A DNA stretch of 45,094 nucleotides, taken from the NCBI GenBank assembly GCA_028688995.1, contig JAQTXB010000019.1, positions 1 to 45,094 of the forward strand, in the 5' to 3' direction. Positions 16,281-23,748 of the stretch are shown here, piece by piece. Positions within the stretch are counted from its first letter, which is position 1; each line of letters begins with the position of its first letter. A program made the position numbers and the translations under genes. Origin of the DNA: Aliarcobacter sp. (GTDB lineage Bacteria; Campylobacterota; Campylobacteria; Campylobacterales; Arcobacteraceae). Under the pieces are notes generated by a model. That model saw nothing but the letters and a program-made list of their open reading frames with translations, was not told the origin of the DNA and searched no databases.

Positions 16281-17459
16281 TTAAATAGATTTTTTATTGA
16301 TAATTTTTAATTCCCAATAAAAAAACAACAATGCAAATATATTTATAATAATAAATAAAATGCTCAGATGAACAATATATGAATATTGAATTTTAAGTAA
16401 AGCTACAAATACACAAAATGAAGAGAATATCATTTGTAGAAATCCTAAAAGTGAACTTGCAGTTGCGGATGTTTCTTTAAATTTATGTAATAACTTAGCA
16501 GTTGCAACACTATTTACTAAACCAAATCCGAATAAAAATATAGATATTGGAACATAATAAACTATTAAATTTAATAGATTAAAATTGTATAAAACAAGAA
16601 GTGTTACACCTCCTAAAATTGTCAAAATAAAACCTAAATAAATGGTTTTATTCATACCAATTTTGTGTGCAATTTTTGGAGATAAAAATCCTGAAATAAA
16701 TACAATAAATACAGTTTTTGCAAAAAATAATCCTAATTCTAAATGAGTCAAAGAAAACTCACGTTCTAAAATAAGGGGAGAAGTTACAAAAAGAGCATAT
16801 AAAGAGCCCATTAAAAAAGCTAATGACAAACTTGGTAATAAAAAATATTTATCTTTTATTAAATCAATATAAATATGTTTAAAATCTTTTAGACTATTTT
16901 TTTTACTAAATTTCTTTGTTTCTTTAAATGAAACTAACATAAATACAAAAAGCAGTGAACTAATAATTGTTAAAGTATTGAATATTCCTCTCCAACTGCT
17001 AATTGATTCAATATAAGCTCCTAATAAGGGAGAAAATCCAGGAGCTGCTGCTGTTACAATCATAATGGCACTTAAAGCTTTTATTAATGCCTCTCCATCA
17101 TATAAATCTCGTGCAATTGCTTTTGATAAAACAAAAGGTATTGCTGCACCAATGGCTTGGATTATTCTTCCTGCAATTAAAATATTATAAGATTGTGAAA
17201 TTGAGCATAGAAAAGAGCCCATTGCAAAAATCAATAATCCAGCCACTAAAAGATATTTTCTACCATATTTATCTGAAATGGGACCAATTAAAAGTTGTAT
17301 AAAAGCAAAGGTAATAAAAAAACTGTTTAACATCCAACTTAGCTGAGAAGTTGGAATTTCAAAAAACTTGCTAATACTTTCAAATGAAGGAAGAATAATA
17401 TTATTTGATAAAACTCCCAATCCAGATAAACATCCAAGTAGAATAATCATTAAATTCAT
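16281..17459 (-). CDS. MFS drug transporter (Bcr/CflA-like)
   Basis: 392 residues, about 12 hydrophobic segments. The MFS motif A is clear between TM2 and TM3 (GPISDKYGRKYLL), and the Bcr/CflA style PGFSPLLGAYIES follows TM5. It probably exports a small molecule across the inner membrane by proton antiport. It starts three bases after the ketosynthase stop, so translational coupling is likely. With the RND pump, the operon has both inner-membrane and envelope-spanning export. Confidence 0.9.
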   Translation of the reverse strand: MNLMIILLGCLSGLGVLSNNIILPSFESISKFFEIPTSQLSWMLNSFFITFAFIQLLIGPISDKYGRKYLLVAGLLIFAMGSFLCSISQSYNILIAGRIIQAIGAAIPFVLSKAIARDLYDGEALIKALSAIMIVTAAAPGFSPLLGAYIESISSWRGIFNTLTIISSLLFVFMLVSFKETKKFSKKNSLKDFKHIYIDLIKDKYFLLPSLSLAFLMGSLYALFVTSPLILEREFSLTHLELGLFFAKTVFIVFISGFLSPKIAHKIGMNKTIYLGFILTILGGVTLLVLYNFNLLNLIVYYVPISIFLFGFGLVNSVATAKLLHKFKETSATASSLLGFLQMIFSSFCVFVALLKIQYSYIVHLSILFIIINIFALLFFYWELKIINKKSI

Positions 17460-17462
17460 ACC

Positions 17463-18704
17463 TTAGCCTCGGATATTTTTAAATATTATTGTTCCATTTG
17501 TACCACCAAAACCAAAAGAGTTATTCATGGCATAGAAAATTTTGTCTTGTCTTGCTATATTTGGAACATAGTCTAAATCACAACCATTTTGAATGTCTTG
17601 ATTTTTTAAATTAATTGTTGGTGGTAAAATACTATTTTTCATTGCAAGTATTGTAATAATTGATTCAATCATTCCAGCTGCACCTAAAGCATGTCCAGTT
17701 GCTCCTTTTGTTGAAGAAATTGGTGGAATTATTTCATTTTTCAATAACTCTTTAATTGCTGCTGTTTCATTTTGATCTCCTATAAAAGTTGATGTGGCAT
17801 GAGCATTTATATAATCTAGTTTAAAATCTTTATCTTTGCTTTTTGCCATTTTTAAAGCTTTTTGCATGGATCTTAATGGTCCATCCCTACTTGGAGTTGT
17901 CATATGATAAGCATCACCACTTTCACCAAAACCAATAATCTCTGCATATATTTTTGCTCCTCTATTAATTGCATGTTCATATTCTTCAATAATCAAAGTT
18001 CCAGCACCTTCTGCCATTACAAATCCATTTCTATCTACGTCAAATGGTCTTGAAGCACTTGATGGGTTATCATTGTTTATTGATAATGATTTTAAAGCTG
18101 CAAAACCAGCAATTCCAAGTGGTGTTATTGTAGATTCAGCACCTACAACTAACATTATTTTTGCTTGATCTAAAAGTATTAATCTACAAGCTTCACTTAA
18201 TGCATGATTACTTGCAGCACATGCTGTTGTTGAAGATAAATTTGGACCTTTTAATCCTAAATGAATTGCAACTGTTCCACCTAATAAATTAACTAAAGAT
18301 GCTGGAATGAAAAAAGGAGAAACTTTTCTAGCTCCTTTATTATGTAAAAGTAATGCCTCTTCTTCAATTCTAGGTAAACCTCCAATTGCACTAGCACTTA
18401 CTACTCCAAAATCATTATAATCAATATTACTATTAGAAAAATTTGCATCTGTAAAAGCTTCAATTGCAGTTTTAAGACCCAATTGAATAAATCTATCTAT
18501 TTTCTTTATCTCTTTATGAGAAATATAATCTTTAGGGTCAAAATCTTTTATTTCGCCTGCAATTTGAACAGGAAGTTGTGATGCATCAAAATTTGATATT
18601 TTTGTAATCCCACTTTCACCTCTTATAATATTTGAAAAAGAACTGTTCATATCTTTTCCAAGTGAAGTGATCATATCCATTCCTGTTATTACAACTCTTT
18701 TCAT
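17463..18704 (-). CDS. Beta-ketoacyl-ACP synthase II-like enzyme (FabF family)
   Basis: 413 residues from ATG 18704 (MKRVVITGMDMITSLGKDMN), chosen because AGGA lies before it; a longer reading would start inside operator O1. All three catalytic residues are present: Cys in STTACAASNHAL, His in NAHATSTFIGD, His in GATGHALGAAG. GFGGTNGT closes the family pattern. It condenses malonyl-ACP with an acyl-ACP. Being first in a regulated efflux operon rather than in a fab cluster, it is likely an accessory copy, either for altered membrane fatty acids or a dedicated product. Confidence 0.93.
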   Translation of the reverse strand: MKRVVITGMDMITSLGKDMNSSFSNIIRGESGITKISNFDASQLPVQIAGEIKDFDPKDYISHKEIKKIDRFIQLGLKTAIEAFTDANFSNSNIDYNDFGVVSASAIGGLPRIEEEALLLHNKGARKVSPFFIPASLVNLLGGTVAIHLGLKGPNLSSTTACAASNHALSEACRLILLDQAKIMLVVGAESTITPLGIAGFAALKSLSINNDNPSSASRPFDVDRNGFVMAEGAGTLIIEEYEHAINRGAKIYAEIIGFGESGDAYHMTTPSRDGPLRSMQKALKMAKSKDKDFKLDYINAHATSTFIGDQNETAAIKELLKNEIIPPISSTKGATGHALGAAGMIESIITILAMKNSILPPTINLKNQDIQNGCDLDYVPNIARQDKIFYAMNNSFGFGGTNGTIIFKNIRG

Positions 18705-18730
18705 ACTAATCCTTTGATTAAAATTATCAT

Positions 18731-18802
18731 TTGACCTTGAAGTCAAAAAAAATTATAACAATATTTGACCTTGAAGTCAAGATATTTTGACTCTAAGGTC
18801 AA
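18731..18802. promoter_or_regulatory. Three TetR operators O1-O3 between the divergent genes
   Basis: O1 18731-18746 and O2 18765-18780 are both TTGACCTTGAAGTCAA; O3 18787-18802 is TTGACTCTAAGGTCAA, the same palindrome read the other way with two changes. The common form is TTGAC-N6-GTCAA. O1 and O2 flank the minus-strand -10, O2 contains its -35, and O3 sits just upstream of the regulator's -10. This places both directions under repression. Confidence 0.88.
18752..18780 (-). promoter_or_regulatory. Sigma70-type promoter of the efflux operon
   Basis: On the minus strand TTGACT (18775-18780) and TATAAT (18752-18757) are separated by 17 bases. The -35 lies inside operator O2, and O1 covers the expected start of transcription. 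The downstream ATG is at 18704. Confidence 0.85.
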
Positions 18803-18812
18803 TATTTTTTGA

Positions 18813-18818
18813 TATAAT
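18813..18818 (+). promoter_or_regulatory. -10 element of the TetR regulator gene
   Basis: TATAAT, 16 bases before the ATG at 18835 with AGAGG between. Operator O3 ends 10 bases upstream, so the regulator probably represses itself. Confidence 0.65.
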
Positions 18819-18834
18819 TCTTTAGAGGTAAATT

Positions 18835-19416
18835 ATGAAAACAAAAAAAGATACAAAAGATTTATTATTAGAAATTACATTTGATGAAGTTTATACCTAT
18901 GGTTATCAAGGGGCTTCAGTATTAAAAATCTTAGAAAAAGCAGAACTTAATAAAGGTTCTTTATACCACTATTTTAAAAATAAAAAAGAGATGGTTCTAG
19001 AAGCTGTTGAAATAAAAAGTAGAGAAATTTTTGGACAAAAATATGAAGCAATAGTAAATGGAAATGCTCCTTATCTAGAAAATTTCGAGAACATGTTAAT
19101 AGAATCATATGATTTAATATCTCAAAGAGGTTGCCCTTTAGCAAATCTAATTCAAGAAATGTCAAATCATGATAAAGATTTTGAAGTACTACTAAAAAAA
19201 CAGTATGATGGATTAAGAAATATTATTGAGAATATAATCAAAAAAGCTATGGAGAATAATGAACTCTCTTCAAAAGATACAAAAGATTTATCATTATTTA
19301 TTTTGAGTTGCATTGAAGGAAATATTTTAACAGCAAAAGCTTTTAAAGATAGAAATATTTACGAAAAGAATATTAAATATTTATTTCGTTGTTTGAAAAA
19401 TAACAAAATTATATAG
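18835..19416 (+). CDS. TetR-family transcriptional repressor
   Basis: 193 residues. N-terminal helix-turn-helix: YGYQGASVLKILEKAELNKG followed by SLYHYFKNKKEMVLEAVE, the normal TetR signature with Lys-Gly-Ser-Leu-Tyr-x-Tyr-Phe. The C-terminal ligand domain contains RGCPLANLIQEMS, as in the AcuR/NemR-like TetR_C groups whose effectors include reactive carbonyls or unsaturated acids (family knowledge, not proof). The gene is divergent from the efflux operon with the operators between, so it most likely represses that operon and itself. The Cys in RGCPL is a possible sensor residue. Confidence 0.92.
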   Translation: MKTKKDTKDLLLEITFDEVYTYGYQGASVLKILEKAELNKGSLYHYFKNKKEMVLEAVEIKSREIFGQKYEAIVNGNAPYLENFENMLIESYDLISQRGCPLANLIQEMSNHDKDFEVLLKKQYDGLRNIIENIIKKAMENNELSSKDTKDLSLFILSCIEGNILTAKAFKDRNIYEKNIKYLFRCLKNNKII

Positions 19417-19561
19417 ACTAGCTATTTTATTTATTAAAAATTATATGAAAACAAACTCCATGTTTTCTGACACTAAATGAAAAACATATTTTCTAGTTCT
19501 CGTATATACTTTTAATTTTAAGATTTAATAAATTTTAATGATTATCGGGGAACAGATGTTT

Positions 19562-19639
19562 ATAAGTTGCTTATAAAATTTTAATTTAAAAAAGCTGTGC
19601 CTATTCTATTTAAAGTATAAAATTTATATTACCATTCCA
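19562..19639 (+). repeat. T2, copy of the T1 repeat
   Basis: ATAAGTTGCTTATAAAATTT and GCCTATTCTATTTAAAGTAT match T1 at 9865-9942 with a few changes. Same orientation. It is followed after about 40 bases by an R-element fragment. Confidence 0.65.
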
Positions 19640-19680
19640 ATATGATTTGAATACAACAATAGAAAAAGGCTAAATATAGT

Positions 19681-19847
19681 GGAAGATGCAAGGTGGGTAA
19701 AACTTATTCCGAAGATGAGTTAAAAAAATATTTATGTACAAGTTCAACAACCTGTACCTTTTGGAATATGCTCCAAATTTCAGCTCTATTTGGAACAGTC
19801 TTTCTGTTACTAAAAACTGTTCCAAGAGTAAGAGATTGTTGAACGTT
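19681..19847 (+). repeat. R3, diverged R-element copy joined to a cassette
   Basis: Plus-strand frame reads CKVGKTYSEDELKKYLCTSS, then TCTFWNMLQISALFGTVFLL, then a TGA. Bases 19753-19834 correspond to R1/R2 over the same 82 positions with about 17 differences. As in R1, the copy runs into ATTGTTGAACGTTTGA, where the attC site of the neighbouring cassette begins. Confidence 0.65.
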
Positions 19848-19894
19848 TGATTTTCTCAACAGGTTTAGCTATTAGGAGTTAGGTTTTGTTGTGC
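19838..19894 (-). other. Short attC-like site of the 19879-21237 cassette
   Basis: On the minus strand R'' is GCACAAC and R' is GTTCAAC, 57 bases. R'' is the exact reverse complement of the boundary GTTGTGC at 21256-21262. The gene's TAA stop is inside the site. The arms pair less well than in the 8555-8623 site. Confidence 0.6.
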
Positions 19895-21261
19895 ATTTTT
19901 TGTAATATTGAATGAAAAAACCATTGTGTAGTATTTCCAAAATTATCTAATTTAGCATATATAATAGCAACGATACTATCCTCATCTTTTAAATTTAATT
20001 CGTGTATTAAAGAAATATCTTTTTCTTCTAAATCAACAATATATGATAAGTTATATCCTGATGAATCATTGTCCACATCTAGAATAGTCATCTCTTTTGG
20101 TTCAATATCCAAATCAATTTCTAAAATTTTATAAAAAGACATTCTATAATAATCTTTTGCATTAAATTTATTAAATGCTTCAAAAGCTAAACTATTGATA
20201 ATAAAATTATGACTTGGGAAATGATTTAACCTAGAGAAAAGTGATAGTCTATCATTTTCAAAAATATGACCTTTTTCATCTGCTGTTATTTGCATAATCC
20301 CTTTATTTCTAAATACGCTAGTATCTAATTTGTTTTTTGAAAATGGATTATGAAAAATAAATAGTCCATCAACTAACTCTTCAGGATTATTTTCATTTAT
20401 TACGTGAGGTTGCCAATGAGGTTTATCTGTGTCACGTCTAATTGCAATCACAAAATTTGTCTTTAAAAGAGATTTGTTTTGTGACAAAGATAAGGATGTT
20501 AATTTTCCTAATGTAATTGTTGCTGAGAATATTATTGCTGATATATGTTCCATCTTGCTATCGTTAAAGATACCTATAGATATATCTGCTTGACTATTAG
20601 GCTTTAATATAGATTTTTTTCTTGCATATGTGTCATTCTCCATATCATAATATGCTCCATATAATAATGCCATCATGGGATAAATATACTGGTTACCGTA
20701 ATTAATTTGGTCATAACCACTTAATGCAATAATATAAGGTACCGTGTTATCTATATAATCTAAGGCAGAATATTCATTTAAATATTTCTTACTTTTTGAC
20801 AAAATAGCATTAGAATGTCTAACAATTGATTCATCTAATTCATTGTAAAAATTTCTTTGTAAAAAAGGTGGTTCTAGCATACTTAGAATATCATCAAGAG
20901 CTCTTTCTGTTTCTTGTTTTCCATCTTGCTTTATATTTGACACTACAGCTTCAATATATAGTTTACTTGGAGATTCTATTATAAAATCAGGTCTATTTCT
21001 ACTAAAATCAATTTTAAAATTCAATTCTTTAAAAATAGCAAATAAATAAAATTCCCAAAAAGTTGAATGAAAGGTAGTTTGAAATTCTTTTACAATTTTA
21101 TTGTCTCTATCTTCAAATCCCCCAACCCAATCTCTTAAAATTTCTTGTTCTCCAGTCAGCTGTAAATTATCTCTGATTAGTTTATATTTTGTATGTAGTT
21201 TTTCTTCTTTAATTTTCAAATCTTCGAATATATTCAATTTTATTTCCTTATTAATGCACAA
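19844..21261 (-). mobile_element. Single integron-type gene cassette
   Basis: One gene with its attC site, 1418 bases between the predicted G/TT crossover points at 21261/21262 and 19844. It lies ten kilobases from the main array but joins the same R element at the same place. Confidence 0.6.
19879..21237 (-). CDS. Cassette protein with possible PD-(D/E)XK-like nuclease core
   Basis: 452 residues from TTG 21237, chosen because AAGGAA lies six bases upstream; an upstream TTG at 21261 sits on the cassette boundary itself. Residues ~60-110 give FWEFYLFAIFKELNFKIDFS then RPDFIIESPSKLYIEAVVSN, which resembles the alpha-beta core of a restriction-type nuclease (Asp, then Glu-Ala-Val in place of Glu-x-Lys). 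The middle and C-terminal parts are not recognised (LVDGLFIFHNPFSKNKLD; FSRLNHFPSHNFI). No membrane segment. The missing Lys makes catalytic activity uncertain. Context with KAP and DUF262 genes suggests defence, by association only. Confidence 0.55.
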   Translation of the reverse strand: MNIFEDLKIKEEKLHTKYKLIRDNLQLTGEQEILRDWVGGFEDRDNKIVKEFQTTFHSTFWEFYLFAIFKELNFKIDFSRNRPDFIIESPSKLYIEAVVSNIKQDGKQETERALDDILSMLEPPFLQRNFYNELDESIVRHSNAILSKSKKYLNEYSALDYIDNTVPYIIALSGYDQINYGNQYIYPMMALLYGAYYDMENDTYARKKSILKPNSQADISIGIFNDSKMEHISAIIFSATITLGKLTSLSLSQNKSLLKTNFVIAIRRDTDKPHWQPHVINENNPEELVDGLFIFHNPFSKNKLDTSVFRNKGIMQITADEKGHIFENDRLSLFSRLNHFPSHNFIINSLAFEAFNKFNAKDYYRMSFYKILEIDLDIEPKEMTILDVDNDSSGYNLSYIVDLEEKDISLIHELNLKDEDSIVAIIYAKLDNFGNTTQWFFHSILQKMHNKT

Positions 21262-21510
21262 CTATTTATTACTGTCTATATTAATATTTCTTATATCTTT
21301 GTAACTTTGTGAATAGTCCCTTTTAGAACAAAAAAATATTACACATACTAGGACAAGAAGAATAATTACTATAAAGATATTAAATGATAACTCAAAAAAT
21401 ACTTTTTCTATAAAACTTCAATAATTAATTTAAACTTTAATTATTACTATATAATAATCTTTATGAATTATAAGAACTCAATAACATATAACGTAAAATC
21501 TATATAAAAT

Positions 21511-21642
21511 ATGAATCAATTAAATAATTCACTTAATAAGCTTAAAAAAGTGATTGATACTAACAGATTAAAAATCTATACAAATAGAAAGTGGAAAAAC
21601 TTTCTAAAAAAACAATGGATTATATTGAGTCAATTCAAATAG
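21511..21642 (+). CDS. Possible 43-residue basic protein
   Basis: ATG 21511 to TAG 21640-21642, rich in Lys and Asn (NSLNKLKKVIDTNRLKIYT). No clear Shine-Dalgarno. It ends 21 bases before the KAP gene, in the same direction. It could be a leader gene or chance. The rest of the gap 21262-21663 is AT-rich with no other recognisable element. Confidence 0.25.
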   Translation: MNQLNNSLNKLKKVIDTNRLKIYTNRKWKNFLKKQWIILSQFK

Positions 21643-21663
21643 AATATAATTAGGAGAAATATA

Positions 21664-23367
21664 ATGCCGATAACAAGTGAAGTAGATAAAGTAAATGATA
21701 GATTAAAAGATTTATTTAAATTAGACGAATCTTTTGTTATTGCACTTAATGGAGAGTGGGGAATTGGAAAAACTCACTTTTGGAATAAATTTGTAGAAGA
21801 AAATTTAACTAAAAAATTAGTATGTAAAGAAGTTGCATATGTATCTTTGTTTGGTAAAAATACTCTTTCAGATATAGAATCAGATATTGTAATGCAGGTT
21901 TCTCAAACTGAAAAAATAAAAAATTTTTTAGATAGTAGATTAGGATCTATTGGATTTGCTGGTGTAAAAGTATCTAATGTTTTATCTTTAATACCTAAAT
22001 CAGATTTTAAAGACATTGTAATCTGTTTCGATGACTTTGAAAGAAAATCTAATAAATTAGACACAAAAGATATTTTAGGATTGATATCTCAATTTAAAGA
22101 ACAAAAAAATTGCAAGATTGTAATGATTTATAATCAAGAAGAAATAGAGGATAAAAAAGTTTTATCTGATTATAAGGATAAAGTTATTGATTACGACTTA
22201 CATTATAGACCAACAGTTGAAGAATCATTTAATGCAGTTGCTGATAGATTAAAAGTGTTTAATCAATATCCTTTGGAGTTTTTAACTCAAAAGGGAATCA
22301 ACAATATTAGAGTAATTAAAAGACTAATAAATGCACTTAATGATTTTGAATTTATTGTTGAAGAAGTAAAAGGTTATCCAGATATAGAGTCTCAAATTGC
22401 ATATGAGATAATTAGATTATCTATCATAAATTCTAAGTTTAATGATTATGACTTGAATATCTTGAAAGAATATTTAGAAAATAAATATATTGCAGGTGAT
22501 AATGAATTCAAAAAGAATAAAGATTATGAAGAAATTTTATTTTACTTATTAGACGATACTGAAAAAGATTTTCTTTTTGTTAGTAAAGTAATGGAATGTG
22601 TTGATAATTATATTAAAAATTCAATTGTAGATAAAGAATATTTACAGTTAGCTATTAATGAAATTAAATTAATAGAAAATGGAACTAAAATATCTTCAGA
22701 AACTAGAGAGTTAAATTTAAAGTTTCATTATGAATTGACATATAGTAAAGAAGAATTTGAAGCTGATATGTATTCGAAACTTCAAGAGGGTGGAAATTTT
22801 ATTGTTGATATTCTTGAATTAGAAGTGTTTATTAATTACATTAAAAAGTTAATAAAAATCAATGACAACCCTGAATATAAATCTTTTGCAATTGAAAAAA
22901 TAAAAATGTTTATTGATCGTAAATTTGAGAATGGTAATTCTTATGGAATTACAAGTGAAGAAGAAGTTTTTATAGATTTTGATTCTTCTTTGGGTAGCTA
23001 TATTACAAATAAGATAATTGAAATGAATGCTTATGAATCTGGAACTTTAGAGAGAGTCATTGATATATTGAATAATCCTCGAAGAAGTGGTGAATGGGGA
23101 CTTAATGAAGCAGCTGACTTAGAGAATATTGATAGGGAAACATATAAAAGTGAAATAGTTAGATCTGGAAGTTTCTTAAAAAGTATAATCCATTTTATTA
23201 ATTGGAATAAAAACAAGCAGGATACAGGATATGATAGGTTTATAAATACAATTACAGAAGTCCTATTTGAGTTAAAAAATGAAGTAGAATACGGTTATAA
23301 AATTGAAAAGGTAATCAAATTTTTAGATCTTAAAGATCCTTCTCTTGAAGTTCAAGAAGAAGTATAA
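21664..23367 (+). CDS. KAP-family P-loop NTPase
   Basis: 567 residues. Walker A in NGEWGIGKTHFW (about residue 30) and Walker B in IVICFDDFERKSN (about 120), the KAP/STAND-like arrangement with a polar FDDFER. Sensor-like IVMIYNQEE follows. The C-terminal two thirds are helical with no recognisable catalytic domain and no transmembrane insert, which many KAP proteins do have. TAGGAGAAA Shine-Dalgarno before the ATG. KAP NTPases are frequent in phage-defence islands; convergent DUF262 genes downstream fit that setting. The trigger and output are unknown. Confidence 0.8.
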   Translation: MPITSEVDKVNDRLKDLFKLDESFVIALNGEWGIGKTHFWNKFVEENLTKKLVCKEVAYVSLFGKNTLSDIESDIVMQVSQTEKIKNFLDSRLGSIGFAGVKVSNVLSLIPKSDFKDIVICFDDFERKSNKLDTKDILGLISQFKEQKNCKIVMIYNQEEIEDKKVLSDYKDKVIDYDLHYRPTVEESFNAVADRLKVFNQYPLEFLTQKGINNIRVIKRLINALNDFEFIVEEVKGYPDIESQIAYEIIRLSIINSKFNDYDLNILKEYLENKYIAGDNEFKKNKDYEEILFYLLDDTEKDFLFVSKVMECVDNYIKNSIVDKEYLQLAINEIKLIENGTKISSETRELNLKFHYELTYSKEEFEADMYSKLQEGGNFIVDILELEVFINYIKKLIKINDNPEYKSFAIEKIKMFIDRKFENGNSYGITSEEEVFIDFDSSLGSYITNKIIEMNAYESGTLERVIDILNNPRRSGEWGLNEAADLENIDRETYKSEIVRSGSFLKSIIHFINWNKNKQDTGYDRFINTITEVLFELKNEVEYGYKIEKVIKFLDLKDPSLEVQEEV

Positions 23368-23508
23368 TAAAGAATGCAAGTGGAGTGATAACATAAATTT
23401 ATACTTAGAATTTAAAAGTATTTAAGTTATAAAAGAAGTTCAAAAACCTGTAGGAAAAATGTAGGGGTTTGATTTATTATTTCCTCAAAAGTAGGAAATT
23501 AAGGGAAA

Positions 23509-23529
23509 TTTTGGGACTGTTTTTGGGAC
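23509..23529 (+). repeat. Short 12-base tandem repeat
   Basis: TTTTGGGACTGT is followed at once by TTTTGGGACCTT. A second short repeat, TTGCATAGTCTTTCAT at 23598-23613, recurs at 23681-23696 with one change. The gap 23368-23748 between convergent genes holds no gene; it resembles the scrap left after an integrase or attachment site, but I see no intact one. Confidence 0.4.
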
Positions 23530-23748
23530 CTTTTTTATAACAAACTTATTATTTAGACCACCGGGGACGAAACTTAAATTGTATATTTACCCTACTCTTG
23601 CATAGTCTTTCATATACTACTATTTATGTACATTCTCTAACATTTTAAAAAATTCTTATATACTATAGTTTTGCATATATTTGCATAGTTTTTCATTGTG
23701 TTGTGGGAAATAGGTGGAAAATTATATATACAATTAATTTATTAAACA

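Noticed and set aside
18705..18746. 14 extra residues on the FabF-like protein
   Set aside because: They would be encoded inside operator O1 and the promoter; ATG 18704 has its own Shine-Dalgarno and family-typical first residues.
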